Origin: Actibacterium sp. MT2.3-13A
GTDB lineage: Bacteria; Pseudomonadota; Alphaproteobacteria; Rhodobacterales; Rhodobacteraceae
Length of the DNA stretch: 42,529 nt
Reading direction: 5' to 3'
Assembly: GCF_018139985.1 (NCBI RefSeq)
Contig: NZ_JAGSOU010000024.1
Span: 1 to 42,529, forward strand
Below, one piece after another: positions 25,917-35,465 of the stretch. The notes under the pieces are model-generated. The model was not told the origin of the DNA, ran no database searches, and saw only the letters and a list, made by a program, of their open reading frames with translations. Within the stretch, counting starts at the first letter, position 1. Each line of letters begins with the position of its first letter. The position numbers and the translations under genes were made by a program.

Positions 25917-26885
25917 TCAGGCGTCGATATTGGCGAATTGCGTGCCGCCGCCATCCGAGGTCTTCGACCAGTCGCGCTTCACCCCCAGGAAAAGCACGAT
26001 GTTCTTGGCCACGAAAACCGAGGAATAGGTGCCCACGATCACGCCCCAGGTCATCGCGAAGACGAAGCCCCGGATCACGTCGCCGCCCAGCACCAGCAGC
26101 GCAATCAGCGCGATCAGCGTGGTGCCCGAGGTCATGACGGTCCGCGACAGCGTCTCGTTCACCGAAAGGTTCATCACCTCGCGCAGATCCATCTTCTTGT
26201 ATTTGCGCAGGTTTTCGCGCAGGCGATCGAAGATCACCACGGTGTCGTTCAGCGAATAGCCGACGATGGTCAGAAGCGCCGCGATGATCGCCAGGTCGAA
26301 CTTGATCTGCAGCAGGCTGAAAATGCCGACGGTCAGCGCCACGTCATGCAGCAGCGCCGCCACCGCGCCGACCGCGAACTGCCACTCGAAGCGCAGCCAG
26401 ATGTAGACCAGCACCGCGCCGATGGCCAGCAGCACCGACAAGACGGCGGTCTGGATCAGCTCGCCCGAGATCTTGGGCCCCACGCTTTCGACCGAGGGAA
26501 AGGTGATCGCCGGGTCGATCGCGGTCAGAGCGGCTTCGATCTGGCGGATGATCTCGGGCGTCACCGCCTCTTGCTCGTCCTGGGCCTGGATGCGGATCTG
26601 CGTGACATGGCGGTCCGCTCCGAAAGTGGGATCGAACACCTCGGTGATCGAGACATCGCCCAGACCCAGCCCCGACAGCGCCTGCCGGTAGGTCCCGACA
26701 TCGACGGCGGTGCTGCTTTCGGTGCGGATCGTGGTGCCGCCTCGGAAATCGATGCCGAAATTCAGGCCGACAACGAAAAACAGCACCACCGAGAGGATCA
26801 CCGCCGCCACCGACGCGCCGAAGGTCAGGCGCGCGTGGCGGAAGAAATCCCAACTGGTTTCGGAGGGAACGAGTTTGAGCCGCAT
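25917..26885 (-). CDS. secF: Protein translocase subunit SecF
   Basis: A 322-residue partner of SecD; together they use the proton gradient to pull exported proteins out of the SecYEG channel. Six spans surround one periplasmic domain. Hallmarks: LNFGIDFRGGTTI after the first span, ESVGPKISGELI, GYSLNDTVVIFDRLRENLRKYK, and the SVNETLSRTVMTSGTTLI cytoplasmic loop. It starts 14 bases after secD and is clearly co-transcribed. Confidence 0.98.
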   Translation of the reverse strand: MRLKLVPSETSWDFFRHARLTFGASVAAVILSVVLFFVVGLNFGIDFRGGTTIRTESSTAVDVGTYRQALSGLGLGDVSITEVFDPTFGADRHVTQIRIQAQDEQEAVTPEIIRQIEAALTAIDPAITFPSVESVGPKISGELIQTAVLSVLLAIGAVLVYIWLRFEWQFAVGAVAALLHDVALTVGIFSLLQIKFDLAIIAALLTIVGYSLNDTVVIFDRLRENLRKYKKMDLREVMNLSVNETLSRTVMTSGTTLIALIALLVLGGDVIRGFVFAMTWGVIVGTYSSVFVAKNIVLFLGVKRDWSKTSDGGGTQFANIDA

Positions 26886-26898
26886 CTGTATCTCTCCG

Positions 26899-28560
26899 TC
26901 AAACCGTGATTGTCTTGGGACGACGGCGATCCAGCCACACCACGATCATCAGCCGGGTGACGTATATGGCCGTGAACACCGAGGTCAGGATTCCGAGCCC
27001 CAGCGTGATGGCGAAGCCGCGCACCGGACCCGAGCCCAGCATGAACAGGATCACCGCCGTGATGAAGGTCGTGATGTTGGCGTCGAGGATCGCGCTCAGT
27101 GCCTTCTCGTAGCCCAGGTCGATGGCCCGCGCCGGACCCTTGGCCGATTTCAGCTCTTCGCGGATACGCTCGAAGATCAGCACGTTGGCGTCCACCGCCA
27201 TGCCGATGGTCAGCACGATGCCGGCGATGCCCGGCAGGGTCAGCGTCCCCCCGATCAGCGACAGCAGGCCGAAGATCAGGCCGACGTTGATCACAAGCGC
27301 CACGTTGGCGATCACGCCGAACCAGCCATAGCTGAGCGCCATGAAGATGAGGACGGCGGCAAAGGCCACGACACAGGCGATCTTGCCCGCCTCGATGCTG
27401 TCGGCGCCCAGTTCCGGGCCGATCGTCCGTTCCTCGAGGAAGGTCAGCTCGGCCGGCAGGGCGCCGGCGCGCAGCAGCACGGCCAGATCGGTGCTTTCCT
27501 GCACGCTGAAACTGCCGGTGATGATGCCCGAACCGCCCGGAATCGCCTCGTTGATCACCGGGGCGGAGATCACCTCCTCGTCCAGCACGATGGCGAAGGG
27601 CGAGCCGACGTTCTCGGCCGTGTAGGTGCCGAACTTGCGCGCGCCGGCGGGGTTGAAGCGGAAATTCACCGCCGGCCGGCCGTTCTGGTCGAACGCAGGC
27701 TGCGCGTCGGTCAGTTCCTCGCCGGTCACAACCGGCGTCTGTTCGAGGATGTAATAGACCCCCTCCTGGTCCATCGCCGGATAGAGCACGTTGCGCGCGC
27801 CCGGCGACTGGTCGGGGTCCGTGGTGCGGCCCACCACCGGGTGGAACGTCAGCCGCGCCGTGGTGCCGATCAGCGCCTTCAGCTCCTCTGCCGAGCCGAT
27901 GCCGGGCACCTGGATCAGGATCCGGTTCTCGCCCTGGCGCTGGATCGTGGGTTCGCGCGTGCCGACCTCGTCGACCCGGCGGCGCACGATCTCCAGCGAC
28001 TGCTGGATGGTGCGGTCGTCGGTGGCCAGACGTTCGGCCTCCGACAGGGTGACGATCAGCTCGTCGCCCTCCGCGCGCACCTCGATGTCGGAGGAGCCGA
28101 CGCCGGTCAGCGTCACGATGGGACGGGCCAGGCCGCGCACGGCCTCGACCGCCGCCGCCATCCCCTCGGGCTGCGACAGGCGCACCCGCAGTTCGTCCGG
28201 CGCCGAGGCCTGCCGGCGGATGGTGCCCACCGCAGCGCGCTCCTCGCGCAGCGCGTCGCGCACCTCGGGCCAGAGCCCGTCGATGCGGTCGGCATAGACA
28301 TCCTCGACCTGCACCTCGGCCAGAAGATGCGCCCCACCCCGCAGATCGAGCCCGAGGTTCACCAGGCCCGAGGGCAGCCAGTCGGGCCAGGCGGCCTTCA
28401 TGGCGGCAAGCTCGGGGGTCTCGCCCCCGGCCTCGATCGCCTTGACGGCGTCGTTATGCCCCTCGACCCTCGTGTAGAACGCGTTGGGCATGGCCAGCAC
28501 CAGCCCCATCGCGCACAGGCCCCAGATGACGACCCGTTTCCAGAGTGGGATGTTCAGCAT
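26899..28560 (-). CDS. secD: Protein translocase subunit SecD
   Basis: A 553-residue SecD with a large periplasmic part between spans 1 and 2 and five more spans at the C-terminus. Hallmarks: LGLDLRGGAHLLAEV (D1 motif), RRVDEVGTREPTIQRQGENRILIQVPG, GGSGIITGSFSVQE, and AVDANVLIFERIREELK with the conserved membrane Asp. Order yajC-secD-secF is conserved. Confidence 0.98.
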   Translation of the reverse strand: MLNIPLWKRVVIWGLCAMGLVLAMPNAFYTRVEGHNDAVKAIEAGGETPELAAMKAAWPDWLPSGLVNLGLDLRGGAHLLAEVQVEDVYADRIDGLWPEVRDALREERAAVGTIRRQASAPDELRVRLSQPEGMAAAVEAVRGLARPIVTLTGVGSSDIEVRAEGDELIVTLSEAERLATDDRTIQQSLEIVRRRVDEVGTREPTIQRQGENRILIQVPGIGSAEELKALIGTTARLTFHPVVGRTTDPDQSPGARNVLYPAMDQEGVYYILEQTPVVTGEELTDAQPAFDQNGRPAVNFRFNPAGARKFGTYTAENVGSPFAIVLDEEVISAPVINEAIPGGSGIITGSFSVQESTDLAVLLRAGALPAELTFLEERTIGPELGADSIEAGKIACVVAFAAVLIFMALSYGWFGVIANVALVINVGLIFGLLSLIGGTLTLPGIAGIVLTIGMAVDANVLIFERIREELKSAKGPARAIDLGYEKALSAILDANITTFITAVILFMLGSGPVRGFAITLGLGILTSVFTAIYVTRLMIVVWLDRRRPKTITV

Positions 28561-28569
28561 CTGTCAGGC

Positions 28570-28896
28570 TCAGGCTTTTTCGGCCGGTTCGGTCTTGCTC
28601 AGCACCTGCGAGATGGTGGCGCGCAGCACGCGCACCTTCACGCCCTCGGCGATCTCGATCTCGATCTCGCCGTCGTCCTTGACCTTGGCGACCTTGCCGA
28701 TGATCCCGCCCTGGGTGACCACCTGGTCCCCCCGGCGCAGCGCATCGACCATGGCCTTGTGTTCCTTCATTTTCTTCTGCTGCGGACGGATCAGCAGGAA
28801 ATACATGATCGCGAAGATCAGGATCAGCGGCACGAAGGAGGTGAAGGCGCCCCCGGCGCCTCCGACGGCCTGGGCATAGGCAGGCGTTGCGAACAT
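28570..28896 (-). CDS. yajC: Preprotein translocase accessory subunit YajC
   Basis: A 108-residue single-span YajC: a short start MFATPAYAQAVGG, one hydrophobic span VPLILIFAIMYFLLIRPQQKKMKEH (the RPQ..K motif follows the span), then a small cytoplasmic beta domain with RGDQVVTQGGIIGKV and IEIAEGVKVRVLRATISQVL. The ATG at 28896 is preferred over 28911 because GGGGAAA lies at the right distance and MFATPAYAQA is a typical start in this lineage. First gene of the run that continues through secDF into ccm. Confidence 0.95.
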   Translation of the reverse strand: MFATPAYAQAVGGAGGAFTSFVPLILIFAIMYFLLIRPQQKKMKEHKAMVDALRRGDQVVTQGGIIGKVAKVKDDGEIEIEIAEGVKVRVLRATISQVLSKTEPAEKA

Positions 28897-29070
28897 TGGC
28901 AGTTTCCCCATGTTGGCGGGGCAGAAGGGCCCCGGTGGAATTGGCGGGCACCCTATCGGCGGGTCTGCCCCTTGGCAAGGCGAAGCGGCGCGCGAATTGA
29001 CGGTTCAAAAGCCCCGCGTCATGAGGCATATGGGGGCGGCACGTGACGTTACAATCTCAGGATCCTTCCC

Positions 29071-30360
29071 ATGCACGACATCAAGGCCATCCGCGAAAAC
29101 CCCGCCGCCTTCGACGCCGCCCTCGCCCGCCGCGGGCTGGAGGCCATGTCGTCGCAGATCCTCGGCCTCGACGAATCGCGCCGGAACAAGATCCAGGCCG
29201 CCGAGGAGGCCAAGGCCGAGCAGAACAAGGCGTCCAAATCCGTGGGCGCGGCCAAGGCCGCGGGAGACGAGACCGAATTCGAGCGGCTGCGCGCGCTGGT
29301 GGCCGAGAAGAAGGCCGAGATCGCGCGGCTCAACGACGAGGCCAAGGCCGAGGATGCGCGGCTCACCGAGCTGCTGATGACCATCCCCAACCTGCCCTAT
29401 GACGACATCCCCGACGGCGCGGACGAGGACGACAATGTCGAGATCCGCCGCTGGGGCACCCCGCGCGACTTCGCCTTCGCCCCCAAGGAGCATTACGAAT
29501 TGGCGGCCGTGCAGGCCGGCATGGATTTCGAAACCGCGGCCAAGCTCTCCGGCGCGCGCTTCGTGGTGCTCTCCGGTGCGGTGGCCCGCGTCCACCGGGC
29601 GCTGGCGCAGTTCATGCTCGACACCCATGTCGAGGAGAACGGGTTGACCGAGACCATCACTCCCGTTCTGGTGCGCGAGGAGATGATGTATGGCACCGGG
29701 CAACTCCCGAAATTCGGCGCCGACAGCTACCGCACCGAGGACGGCTGGTGGCTGATCCCCACCGCCGAGGTGACGCTGACCAACATCGTCAACGGCGAGA
29801 TCGTCGAGGAGGCCACCCTGCCCCGCCGCTATGTCGCCCACACCCAGTGCTTCCGCTCCGAGGCGGGCTCGGCCGGCCGCGACACCGCGGGCATGCTGCG
29901 CCAGCACCAGTTCGAGAAGGTGGAGATGGTCTCGATCACCGCGCCCGAGGACAGCGAGGCGGAACATGCCCGCATGACCCGCTGCGCCGAGACGATCCTG
30001 GAAAAGCTCGGCCTGCCCTACCGCACCGTGGTGCTGTGCACCGGCGACATGGGCTTCGGCGCGCGCCGCACCCATGACATCGAGGTCTGGCTGCCCGGCC
30101 AGAACACCTACCGCGAGATCTCCTCGGTCTCGACCTGCGGCGATTTCCAGGCCCGGCGCATGAACGCGCGCTACCGCCCCGAGGGCGGCAAGCCCGAGTT
30201 CCTGCACACGCTGAACGGCTCGGGCCTGGCCGTCGGCCGGACCCTGATCGCGGTGCTGGAGAACGGCCAACAGGAGGACGGATCGGTCGCGCTGCCCGAG
30301 GCGCTGCACCCCTGGCTGGGCGGTAAGACCCGCATCACCGCGGAGGGCCGCCTGGCCTGA
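29071..30360 (+). CDS. serS: Seryl-tRNA synthetase
   Basis: A 429-residue class II synthetase that charges tRNA-Ser (and tRNA-Sec where present). The N-terminal coiled-coil arm spans about residues 25-105 (rich in [10 protein letters not shown] and [14 protein letters not shown] repeats). Motif 2 is [20 protein letters not shown] with FEKVEM, motif 3 is [18 protein letters not shown]. Transcribed alone, away from yajC; the palindromic repeat follows. Confidence 0.98.
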   Translation: MHDIKAIRENPAAFDAALARRGLEAMSSQILGLDESRRNKIQAAEEAKAEQNKASKSVGAAKAAGDETEFERLRALVAEKKAEIARLNDEAKAEDARLTELLMTIPNLPYDDIPDGADEDDNVEIRRWGTPRDFAFAPKEHYELAAVQAGMDFETAAKLSGARFVVLSGAVARVHRALAQFMLDTHVEENGLTETITPVLVREEMMYGTGQLPKFGADSYRTEDGWWLIPTAEVTLTNIVNGEIVEEATLPRRYVAHTQCFRSEAGSAGRDTAGMLRQHQFEKVEMVSITAPEDSEAEHARMTRCAETILEKLGLPYRTVVLCTGDMGFGARRTHDIEVWLPGQNTYREISSVSTCGDFQARRMNARYRPEGGKPEFLHTLNGSGLAVGRTLIAVLENGQQEDGSVALPEALHPWLGGKTRITAEGRLA

Positions 30361-30387
30361 GCGCCGGCACGCCCCGCGCGCTGCCCC

Positions 30388-30445
30388 CTTCTTCTTGGCA
30401 AAAATACTCAACCGCGCGACAGTGAGTATTTGCGCCAAGAAGAAG
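30388..30445. repeat. Dispersed palindromic repeat, copy D (two inverted units)
   Basis: CTTCTTCTTGG then CAAAAATACTC (30388-30409) faces GAGTATTTGCGCC then AAGAAGAAG (30424-30445). The two units form a long imperfect hairpin between the converging serS and der genes, where it could act as a two-way terminator. Same element as at 14692. Confidence 0.78.
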
Positions 30446-30458
30446 GAAGCCGGCCCGC

Positions 30459-31922
30459 TCAGTCCGAGTGGGGCTTCTTGCCGAGATGCTTGCGCAGACG
30501 CGAGGGCGTGCTTTTCTTCTTGCCCTTGTAGGGGTTCTTGTCGGCCTGGGAACGCAGGGTCAGCCGGATCGGCGTGCCCGGCATGTCGAAATCCTCGCGC
30601 AGCCCGTTGATCAGGTAGCGGCGGTAGCTGTCGGGCAGCTTCTCGGGGTGCGAGCACATCGCCACGAACCCGGGCGGGCGGGTCTTCACCTGGGTCATGT
30701 AGCGCAGCTTGATGCGCTTGCCGCCGGGCGCGGGGGGCGGGTGCGCCTCGACCATGCCGGCGAGCCAGCGGTTCAGCTGCGCGGTGGGCACGCGCCGGTT
30801 CCAGACCTCATGCGCGCGGATCACGGCGCCGCGCAGCCGGTCGAGCCCGCGACCCGTCCTCGCCGAGACGGTGACCAGCGGCGCGCCCTTGAGCTGCGGC
30901 AGAAGCCGCGCGAATTCCTCTTTCAGTTCGCGCAGCTTGTCCTGCTTCTCGCCTTCCAGGTCCCATTTGTTCACCGCGACCACCACGGCGCGGCCCTCGC
31001 GTTCGGCCAGGTCGGCGATGCGCAGGTCCTGCTGCTCGAAGGGGATCTCAACGTCCAGCAGCACCACCACCACCTCGGCGAATTTCACCGCGCGCAGCGC
31101 GTCGGAGACGGAGAGCCTTTCCAGCTTTTCCTGCACCTTGGCCTTCTTGCGCATGCCGGCAGTGTCCCAGATGCGGGTCGGCAGCCCCTCCCAGTCGAAC
31201 TGGGTCGAGATCGCGTCGCGGGTGATCCCGGCCTCGGGGCCGGTCAGCATCTTTTCCTCGCCGATCAGGGCGTTGATCAAGGTGGACTTGCCGGCGTTGG
31301 GCCGGCCCACCACCGCCACCTGCAGTGGCTTCTCGCGGGTGGGGACGCGCGGGCCCTCGGCCTCGTCGCCCTCCTCATCCACGTCCACGTCGGTCTCCGG
31401 CGCGTTCTCGGCCTCGCGGCGGGCGTATTCGTCGGCGATGGGCATCAGCACGGCCAGCAACTCGGCCAGCCCCTCGCCATGTTCGGCGGACAGGCGGATC
31501 GGCTCGCCCAGCCCCAGGCCGTAGGCCTCCAGCACGCCGGCATCGGCGGCCGCGCCCTCGGCCTTGTTGGCGGCGAGGATCACATGCGCCGAGCGGCGGC
31601 GCAGGATATCGGCGAAGACCTCGTCTGAGGGCAGCACGCCCGCGCGGGCGTCGATCATGAACAGGCACACGTCCGCCATGTCCACCGCGCGTTCGGTCAG
31701 GCGCCGCATGCGGCCCTGAAGGCTGTCGTCGGTTGCCTCTTCCAGTCCTGCCGTGTCGATCACGGTGAACCGCAGGTCACCCAGCCGCGCCTCGCCCTCG
31801 CGCAGGTCGCGCGTCACGCCCGGCTGGTCGTCGACCAGCGCCAGGCGCTTGCCCACGAGGCGGTTGAACAGGGTGGACTTGCCCACGTTGGGACGGCCCA
31901 CGATGGCCAGCGTAAAGCTCAT
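30459..31922 (-). CDS. der: Ribosome biogenesis GTPase Der (EngA)
   Basis: A 487-residue double-GTPase for 50S subunit assembly. First G domain: [26 protein letters not shown]. Second: [29 protein letters not shown]. The KH-like domain closes it, with [32 protein letters not shown] and a basic tail. An acidic linker ([14 protein letters not shown]) separates the G domains. Downstream of the BamB-like gene by 48 bases, the same order as in E. coli (yfgM-bamB-der). Confidence 0.98.
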   Translation of the reverse strand: MSFTLAIVGRPNVGKSTLFNRLVGKRLALVDDQPGVTRDLREGEARLGDLRFTVIDTAGLEEATDDSLQGRMRRLTERAVDMADVCLFMIDARAGVLPSDEVFADILRRRSAHVILAANKAEGAAADAGVLEAYGLGLGEPIRLSAEHGEGLAELLAVLMPIADEYARREAENAPETDVDVDEEGDEAEGPRVPTREKPLQVAVVGRPNAGKSTLINALIGEEKMLTGPEAGITRDAISTQFDWEGLPTRIWDTAGMRKKAKVQEKLERLSVSDALRAVKFAEVVVVLLDVEIPFEQQDLRIADLAEREGRAVVVAVNKWDLEGEKQDKLRELKEEFARLLPQLKGAPLVTVSARTGRGLDRLRGAVIRAHEVWNRRVPTAQLNRWLAGMVEAHPPPAPGGKRIKLRYMTQVKTRPPGFVAMCSHPEKLPDSYRRYLINGLREDFDMPGTPIRLTLRSQADKNPYKGKKKSTPSRLRKHLGKKPHSD

Positions 31923-31970
31923 TTCATGCTCCGGATCGGCGTCAGACCGCCCCGTTACACCATTCGGCGC

Positions 31971-33305
31971 TCAGCGGAAAGCGTGGAGTTGCCCGCGCGC
32001 CGACACGACATAGAGCGTCCGCCCCGCCACCACCGGCCCCGAGGCCGCGCCGCCGGGCAGCGTCAGCGCGCCCGCCTCGGCCCCCGTCGCGGGGTCGAAG
32101 AAGCGCAGCAGCCCGTCGTCGGAGGCCACGATCAGGCGCCCGCCTGCCAGCACCGGGCCGTAATGGGCGAAGATCGCATCGCGGCGCTTGACCCGCTGCT
32201 TGGTGAAGTAAGGCAGCTGCACGCCCCAGACCCGCGCGCCGGTCTCGGCGTCCAGCCGGATCAGCTCGTTCTGGTCCGAGATCAGGAACACGGCGCCGGC
32301 GACCGGCCAGACCGGGCTGTAGCTGCCCTCCTCGGCGGTCCAGAGGCGTTCGCCATTGGCCACGCGGATCGCCGCCAGCCGGCCCGACTGGTTGCCGGCG
32401 TAGAGCACGCCGTCGGCGATCACCGGGTCGCCGGTGATGTCCTTGACCTGGGCATAGACGCGGCCGCGGCGCTGACCCGAGATCAGCGCGCCCCAGACGC
32501 GCACGCCGCTCTTGCGGAGCGCGGCCACCAGCTCGGACGAGCCGAAGGGGAAGATCGCCAGCTGCTCGGTCACCGCGGGCGCCGCGCCGCCCAGCAGGCC
32601 CGAGGGCGAGGGCGTGCCGGGCAGTTGCCATTGCACCCGCCCGTCCTCGGCCCGCACCGCCCAGGCGCGGTTGTCGCGGCCCACGACATAGACCAGCCCG
32701 TCGGCCACCGCGGGCGCGCCGGTGACGGCGGCGTCGGTCCTTTGCACCCACAGCACCGCGCCGGTCGCGGCATCGAGCGCCACCAGCGTGCCGAAGCCGG
32801 TGGTGGCGAAGACGCGGCCGTCCTCATAGGCAAGCCCGCCGCCGGTGGCGTCGCGCGTGCGTTCGGAGGGCGGGGTCAGGTCGGCCGACCACAGCGCCGC
32901 GCCGTCGAGCCCGTGCGCCATGACCCGCGATTGCGAATCCAGCGTGAAGATGCGGTCGCCCGCGACCACGGGCTCGGCCGTGATCTGGTAGCGGCGGCTG
33001 TCGCCGGTGCCGATATTGGCGCTCCAGACCAGGGTCGGCACGCTGCCGAGCGCGGGATGGGTGATCTTGTGCCGGGCGTTGCCGCGTTTCTGGGTCCAGT
33101 CTGCGTTGGCCAGCGGCGCCGGCAGGCTCAGCGCCATGTCGGGCGCGGGCGCGGTGGCGTCCAGCGGCGCCGCGGCGCCCTCCTCGGGCACGCTCAGCGC
33201 CTCGCGCACGCCGAGGCGCTCGCCCTCGAGAATCAGCTCGGGCTCGGTGCAGCCGGCCAGCAGGCCGAGCGTGACCAGAATTGCGACGCCCTGGGTAAGT
33301 TTCAC
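31971..33305 (-). CDS. bamB: BamB-like outer-membrane assembly lipoprotein (PQQ beta-propeller)
   Basis: A protein of about 444 residues. The N-terminus is a lipoprotein signal (TQGVAILVTLGLLAGC, lipobox LLAGC). Seven or eight WD/PQQ-like repeats follow, for example DGAALWSADLTPP, TGAVLWVQRTDA, DGRVQWQLPG, NGERLWTAEEG, TGARVWGVQLPY, making a beta-propeller as in BamB, a helper of BamA in outer-membrane protein insertion. Start: ATG at 33326 lacks a ribosome site; GTG at 33305 has AAGGGA nine to ten bases upstream and gives a cleaner lipoprotein start, so it is preferred. Position between yfgM and der supports the name. Confidence 0.88.
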   Translation of the reverse strand: MKLTQGVAILVTLGLLAGCTEPELILEGERLGVREALSVPEEGAAAPLDATAPAPDMALSLPAPLANADWTQKRGNARHKITHPALGSVPTLVWSANIGTGDSRRYQITAEPVVAGDRIFTLDSQSRVMAHGLDGAALWSADLTPPSERTRDATGGGLAYEDGRVFATTGFGTLVALDAATGAVLWVQRTDAAVTGAPAVADGLVYVVGRDNRAWAVRAEDGRVQWQLPGTPSPSGLLGGAAPAVTEQLAIFPFGSSELVAALRKSGVRVWGALISGQRRGRVYAQVKDITGDPVIADGVLYAGNQSGRLAAIRVANGERLWTAEEGSYSPVWPVAGAVFLISDQNELIRLDAETGARVWGVQLPYFTKQRVKRRDAIFAHYGPVLAGGRLIVASDDGLLRFFDPATGAEAGALTLPGGAASGPVVAGRTLYVVSARGQLHAFR

Positions 33306-33347
33306 CACCCTGTTCCCTTCATCCATGCGCCCGCGTCCGCGCCGCGA

Positions 33348-34001
33348 TCAGGCGGGCTCGAGCGTGCCTCCAAGCGCCACAATCAACTGAGTGGCGCGCT
33401 CGCGCAAGCCCGCCGTGGCCTCGGGCAGCTCCAGGATTTCGCGCAGCTGCCCGATGGCGGCCTCGGTGTTGCCCTCTTCGATCTCCAGCAGCGCCAGCTG
33501 CTCCAGCGCCAGCGGGCGGAAGGGCGCGCCGGGCTCGGCCAGCGGCGCCAGATCGGCGCGGCGGTCCTCGGCGGGGCGCGTCTCGCCCTCGATCAGCACC
33601 AGCTTCAGCAGGGCGAGCTGGCGATAGGTGACCGGCGCCTGCGTGTCGTCGGCCAGCGCGCGCAGGCGGGCGATCGCCGCCGCGTCCTCGCCGGCGGCCG
33701 ACTGCTCGCCCGCGGCCAGCAGATCGACCAGCGGCGCCGCGTCCTCGGCCCCTGCCACGCCGTCCAGCGCCGCGACGCGGGCCGCGGCGTCGTCCTGCTC
33801 CAGCGCGGCGAGCAGCGCATCGCCCAGCGCCTGGGCGGCGGCCGTGTCGCGCGCCTTCTGCCATTCCGTGTAGGCCGCGCCGCCGACGATCAGGATCACC
33901 GCCAGAACGGCGATCCAGCCATAGCGCCGCATCAGCGCGAACAGACGATCGCGGCGGACCTCTTCGGTCACTTCCTCGATAAAACTCTCGGGGTTGCTCA
34001 T
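33348..34001 (-). CDS. YfgM-like TPR membrane protein
   Basis: A 217-residue protein with a cytoplasmic start (ESFIEEVTEEVRRDRLFALMRRYGW), one span (IAVLAVILIVGGAAYTEW, about 30-47), and a periplasmic Ala/Leu-rich helical region with TPR-like repeats ending in EEGNTEAAIGQLREILEL. It matches the tetratricopeptide family that includes YfgM, which associates with SecYEG and periplasmic chaperones. First gene of the cluster with the BamB-like gene and der, 42 bases before the former. Confidence 0.88.
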   Translation of the reverse strand: MSNPESFIEEVTEEVRRDRLFALMRRYGWIAVLAVILIVGGAAYTEWQKARDTAAAQALGDALLAALEQDDAAARVAALDGVAGAEDAAPLVDLLAAGEQSAAGEDAAAIARLRALADDTQAPVTYRQLALLKLVLIEGETRPAEDRRADLAPLAEPGAPFRPLALEQLALLEIEEGNTEAAIGQLREILELPEATAGLRERATQLIVALGGTLEPA

Positions 34002-34075
34002 ATGCCTCTCTCCGCCGGGTCCGGCCCGTCTTAGCCCAGCACTCGAGGGCTTGCCAAGCCCCGTGCCGGGCCTGC

Positions 34076-34120
34076 TTGCGCGGCGCTGCGGAAAAGTTTA
34101 ATCTGAACTGGTCGGTTCAG
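34076..34120 (+). promoter_or_regulatory. Efflux-operon promoter with TetR-like operator
   Basis: A palindrome CTGAAC-N6-GTTCAG (34103-34120; 14 of 18 positions symmetric) lies directly after a -10-like TTTAAT (34097-34102), about 90 bases before the efflux operon. TTGCGC at 34076 is a weak -35 at a short 15-base spacing. The layout, a symmetric site at the start of transcription of an RND pump, is typical of TetR-type repression. The site is seen; the promoter and repressor are inferred. Confidence 0.45.
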
Positions 34121-34208
34121 CGTAGACGAATTGAGCGTCACGCGCTGCCCGGCCCGCGGGCGAAATTGACGTCCGCGGCCCGTGCCAGCGCACATGAACG
34201 AGGATTGC

Positions 34209-35465
34209 ATGCGTTTTGTTTCCTTTCTCACCGCCTGCCTGGTGACGGCCGCGCTTTACCTGATGGTCATGGAGCGCGACCGGGTGATGGAGTTCGTCGG
34301 CCGCGGCGCGCCCGAAGAAACCGCCGCCGCAGAAAATCCCGCGCCCGCAACGACCGCGCCCGCCGCAGCCCCCGCCCCGGACGAGCCGCGCCGCGTGTCG
34401 GTGGTCGCGCTGCATTCGGTGGCCCGCCCGGTGGCCGGTGCCGTGCTGGTGCGCGGCCGCACCGAGGCCGCCCGCCAGGTCGAGGTCAGGGCCGAGACCA
34501 CCGGCGCCGTGATTTCCGAACCGCTGCGCAAGGGCGCCTTCGTCGCGGCCGGCGAGGTGATGTGCGAGATCGCCCCGGGCACGCGCGAGGTCGCGCTGGC
34601 CGAGGCGCAGGCCCGGTTGGCGCAGGCGCGTGCCGCGCTGCCCGAATCCCGGGCCCGGCTGGCCGAGGCGCAGGCCCGCCTCAGCGAGGCGGAGATCAAC
34701 GACCGCGCCGCCGCCCGCCTGCTTGAGGACGGCTTCGCCACGCAGACCCACGCCGCCTCGACCAATGCGGCCGTGGAATCGGCCAAGGCCGCCGTGCAGG
34801 CCGCAAAATCCGGGCTGGAGGCCGCCGCCAGCGGCGTGCAATCCGCCGAGGCCGGCGTCGCCGCCGCCGAGAAGGAGATCGAGCGCCTGACCATCGAGGC
34901 CCCCTTCGCCGGCCTGCTGGAGACCGACAGCGCCGAGCTGGGCGCGCTGCTGCAGCCCGGCGCGCCCTGCGCGACGGTGATCCAGCTCGACCCGATCAAG
35001 CTGGTCGGCTTCGTGCCGGAGACCGAGGTGGACAAGGTGGCCGTCGGCGCGCGCGCCGGGGCGAAGCTGGCCACGGGACGCGCGGTCGACGGGCGGGTAA
35101 GCTTCCTCGGCCGCTCGGCCGACCCCGCCACGCGCACCTTCCGGGTGGAGATCGAGATCGCCAATGGCGACCTGTCCATCCGCGACGGCCAGACCGCCGA
35201 GATCGTGATCTCCTCGGGCGAGCAGGTGGCGCATCTGCTGCCGCAATCGGCGCTGACGCTGGATGACGCGGGCCGCATCGGCGTGCGCTTGGTTGACGAA
35301 ACCGCCCATGCCCGCTTCGCGCCCGTCACCGTTCTGCGCGACGCGGTGGAGGGGATGTGGGTGGCCGGCCTGCCCGACCGCGCCGACGTGATCGTGGTCG
35401 GGCAGGAATACGTCACCGACGGCGTGCCGGTGACCCCCACCTTCCGCGAGGACGTGACCCAATGA
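34209..35465 (+). CDS. RND efflux membrane fusion protein
   Basis: A 418-residue periplasmic adaptor linking an RND pump to an outer-membrane channel. An N-terminal signal/anchor (FVSFLTACLVTAALYLMVM) precedes an Ala/Pro-rich linker (about 38-62). Then come the lipoyl half-motifs (VRAETTGAVISEPLRKGAFVAAG and RLTIEAPFAGLLETD), separated by an Ala-rich alpha-hairpin (EAQARLAQARAALPESRARL...), and a beta-barrel region (FVPETEVDKVAVG). The ATG at 34209 has GAGG upstream. Its TGA overlaps the ATG of the pump gene (ATGA). No outer-membrane channel gene is present here. Confidence 0.93.
   Translation: MRFVSFLTACLVTAALYLMVMERDRVMEFVGRGAPEETAAAENPAPATTAPAAAPAPDEPRRVSVVALHSVARPVAGAVLVRGRTEAARQVEVRAETTGAVISEPLRKGAFVAAGEVMCEIAPGTREVALAEAQARLAQARAALPESRARLAEAQARLSEAEINDRAAARLLEDGFATQTHAASTNAAVESAKAAVQAAKSGLEAAASGVQSAEAGVAAAEKEIERLTIEAPFAGLLETDSAELGALLQPGAPCATVIQLDPIKLVGFVPETEVDKVAVGARAGAKLATGRAVDGRVSFLGRSADPATRTFRVEIEIANGDLSIRDGQTAEIVISSGEQVAHLLPQSALTLDDAGRIGVRLVDETAHARFAPVTVLRDAVEGMWVAGLPDRADVIVVGQEYVTDGVPVTPTFREDVTQ

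Noticed and set aside
26710-29046. Plus-strand open frame (778 codons) across secD and yajC
   Set aside because: Shadow of secD/yajC, crossing gene boundaries, no recognisable motif.
31926-34034. Plus-strand open frame (702 codons) opposite the BamB-like and YfgM-like genes
   Set aside because: Arg/Gln/His-rich shadow spanning two real genes.
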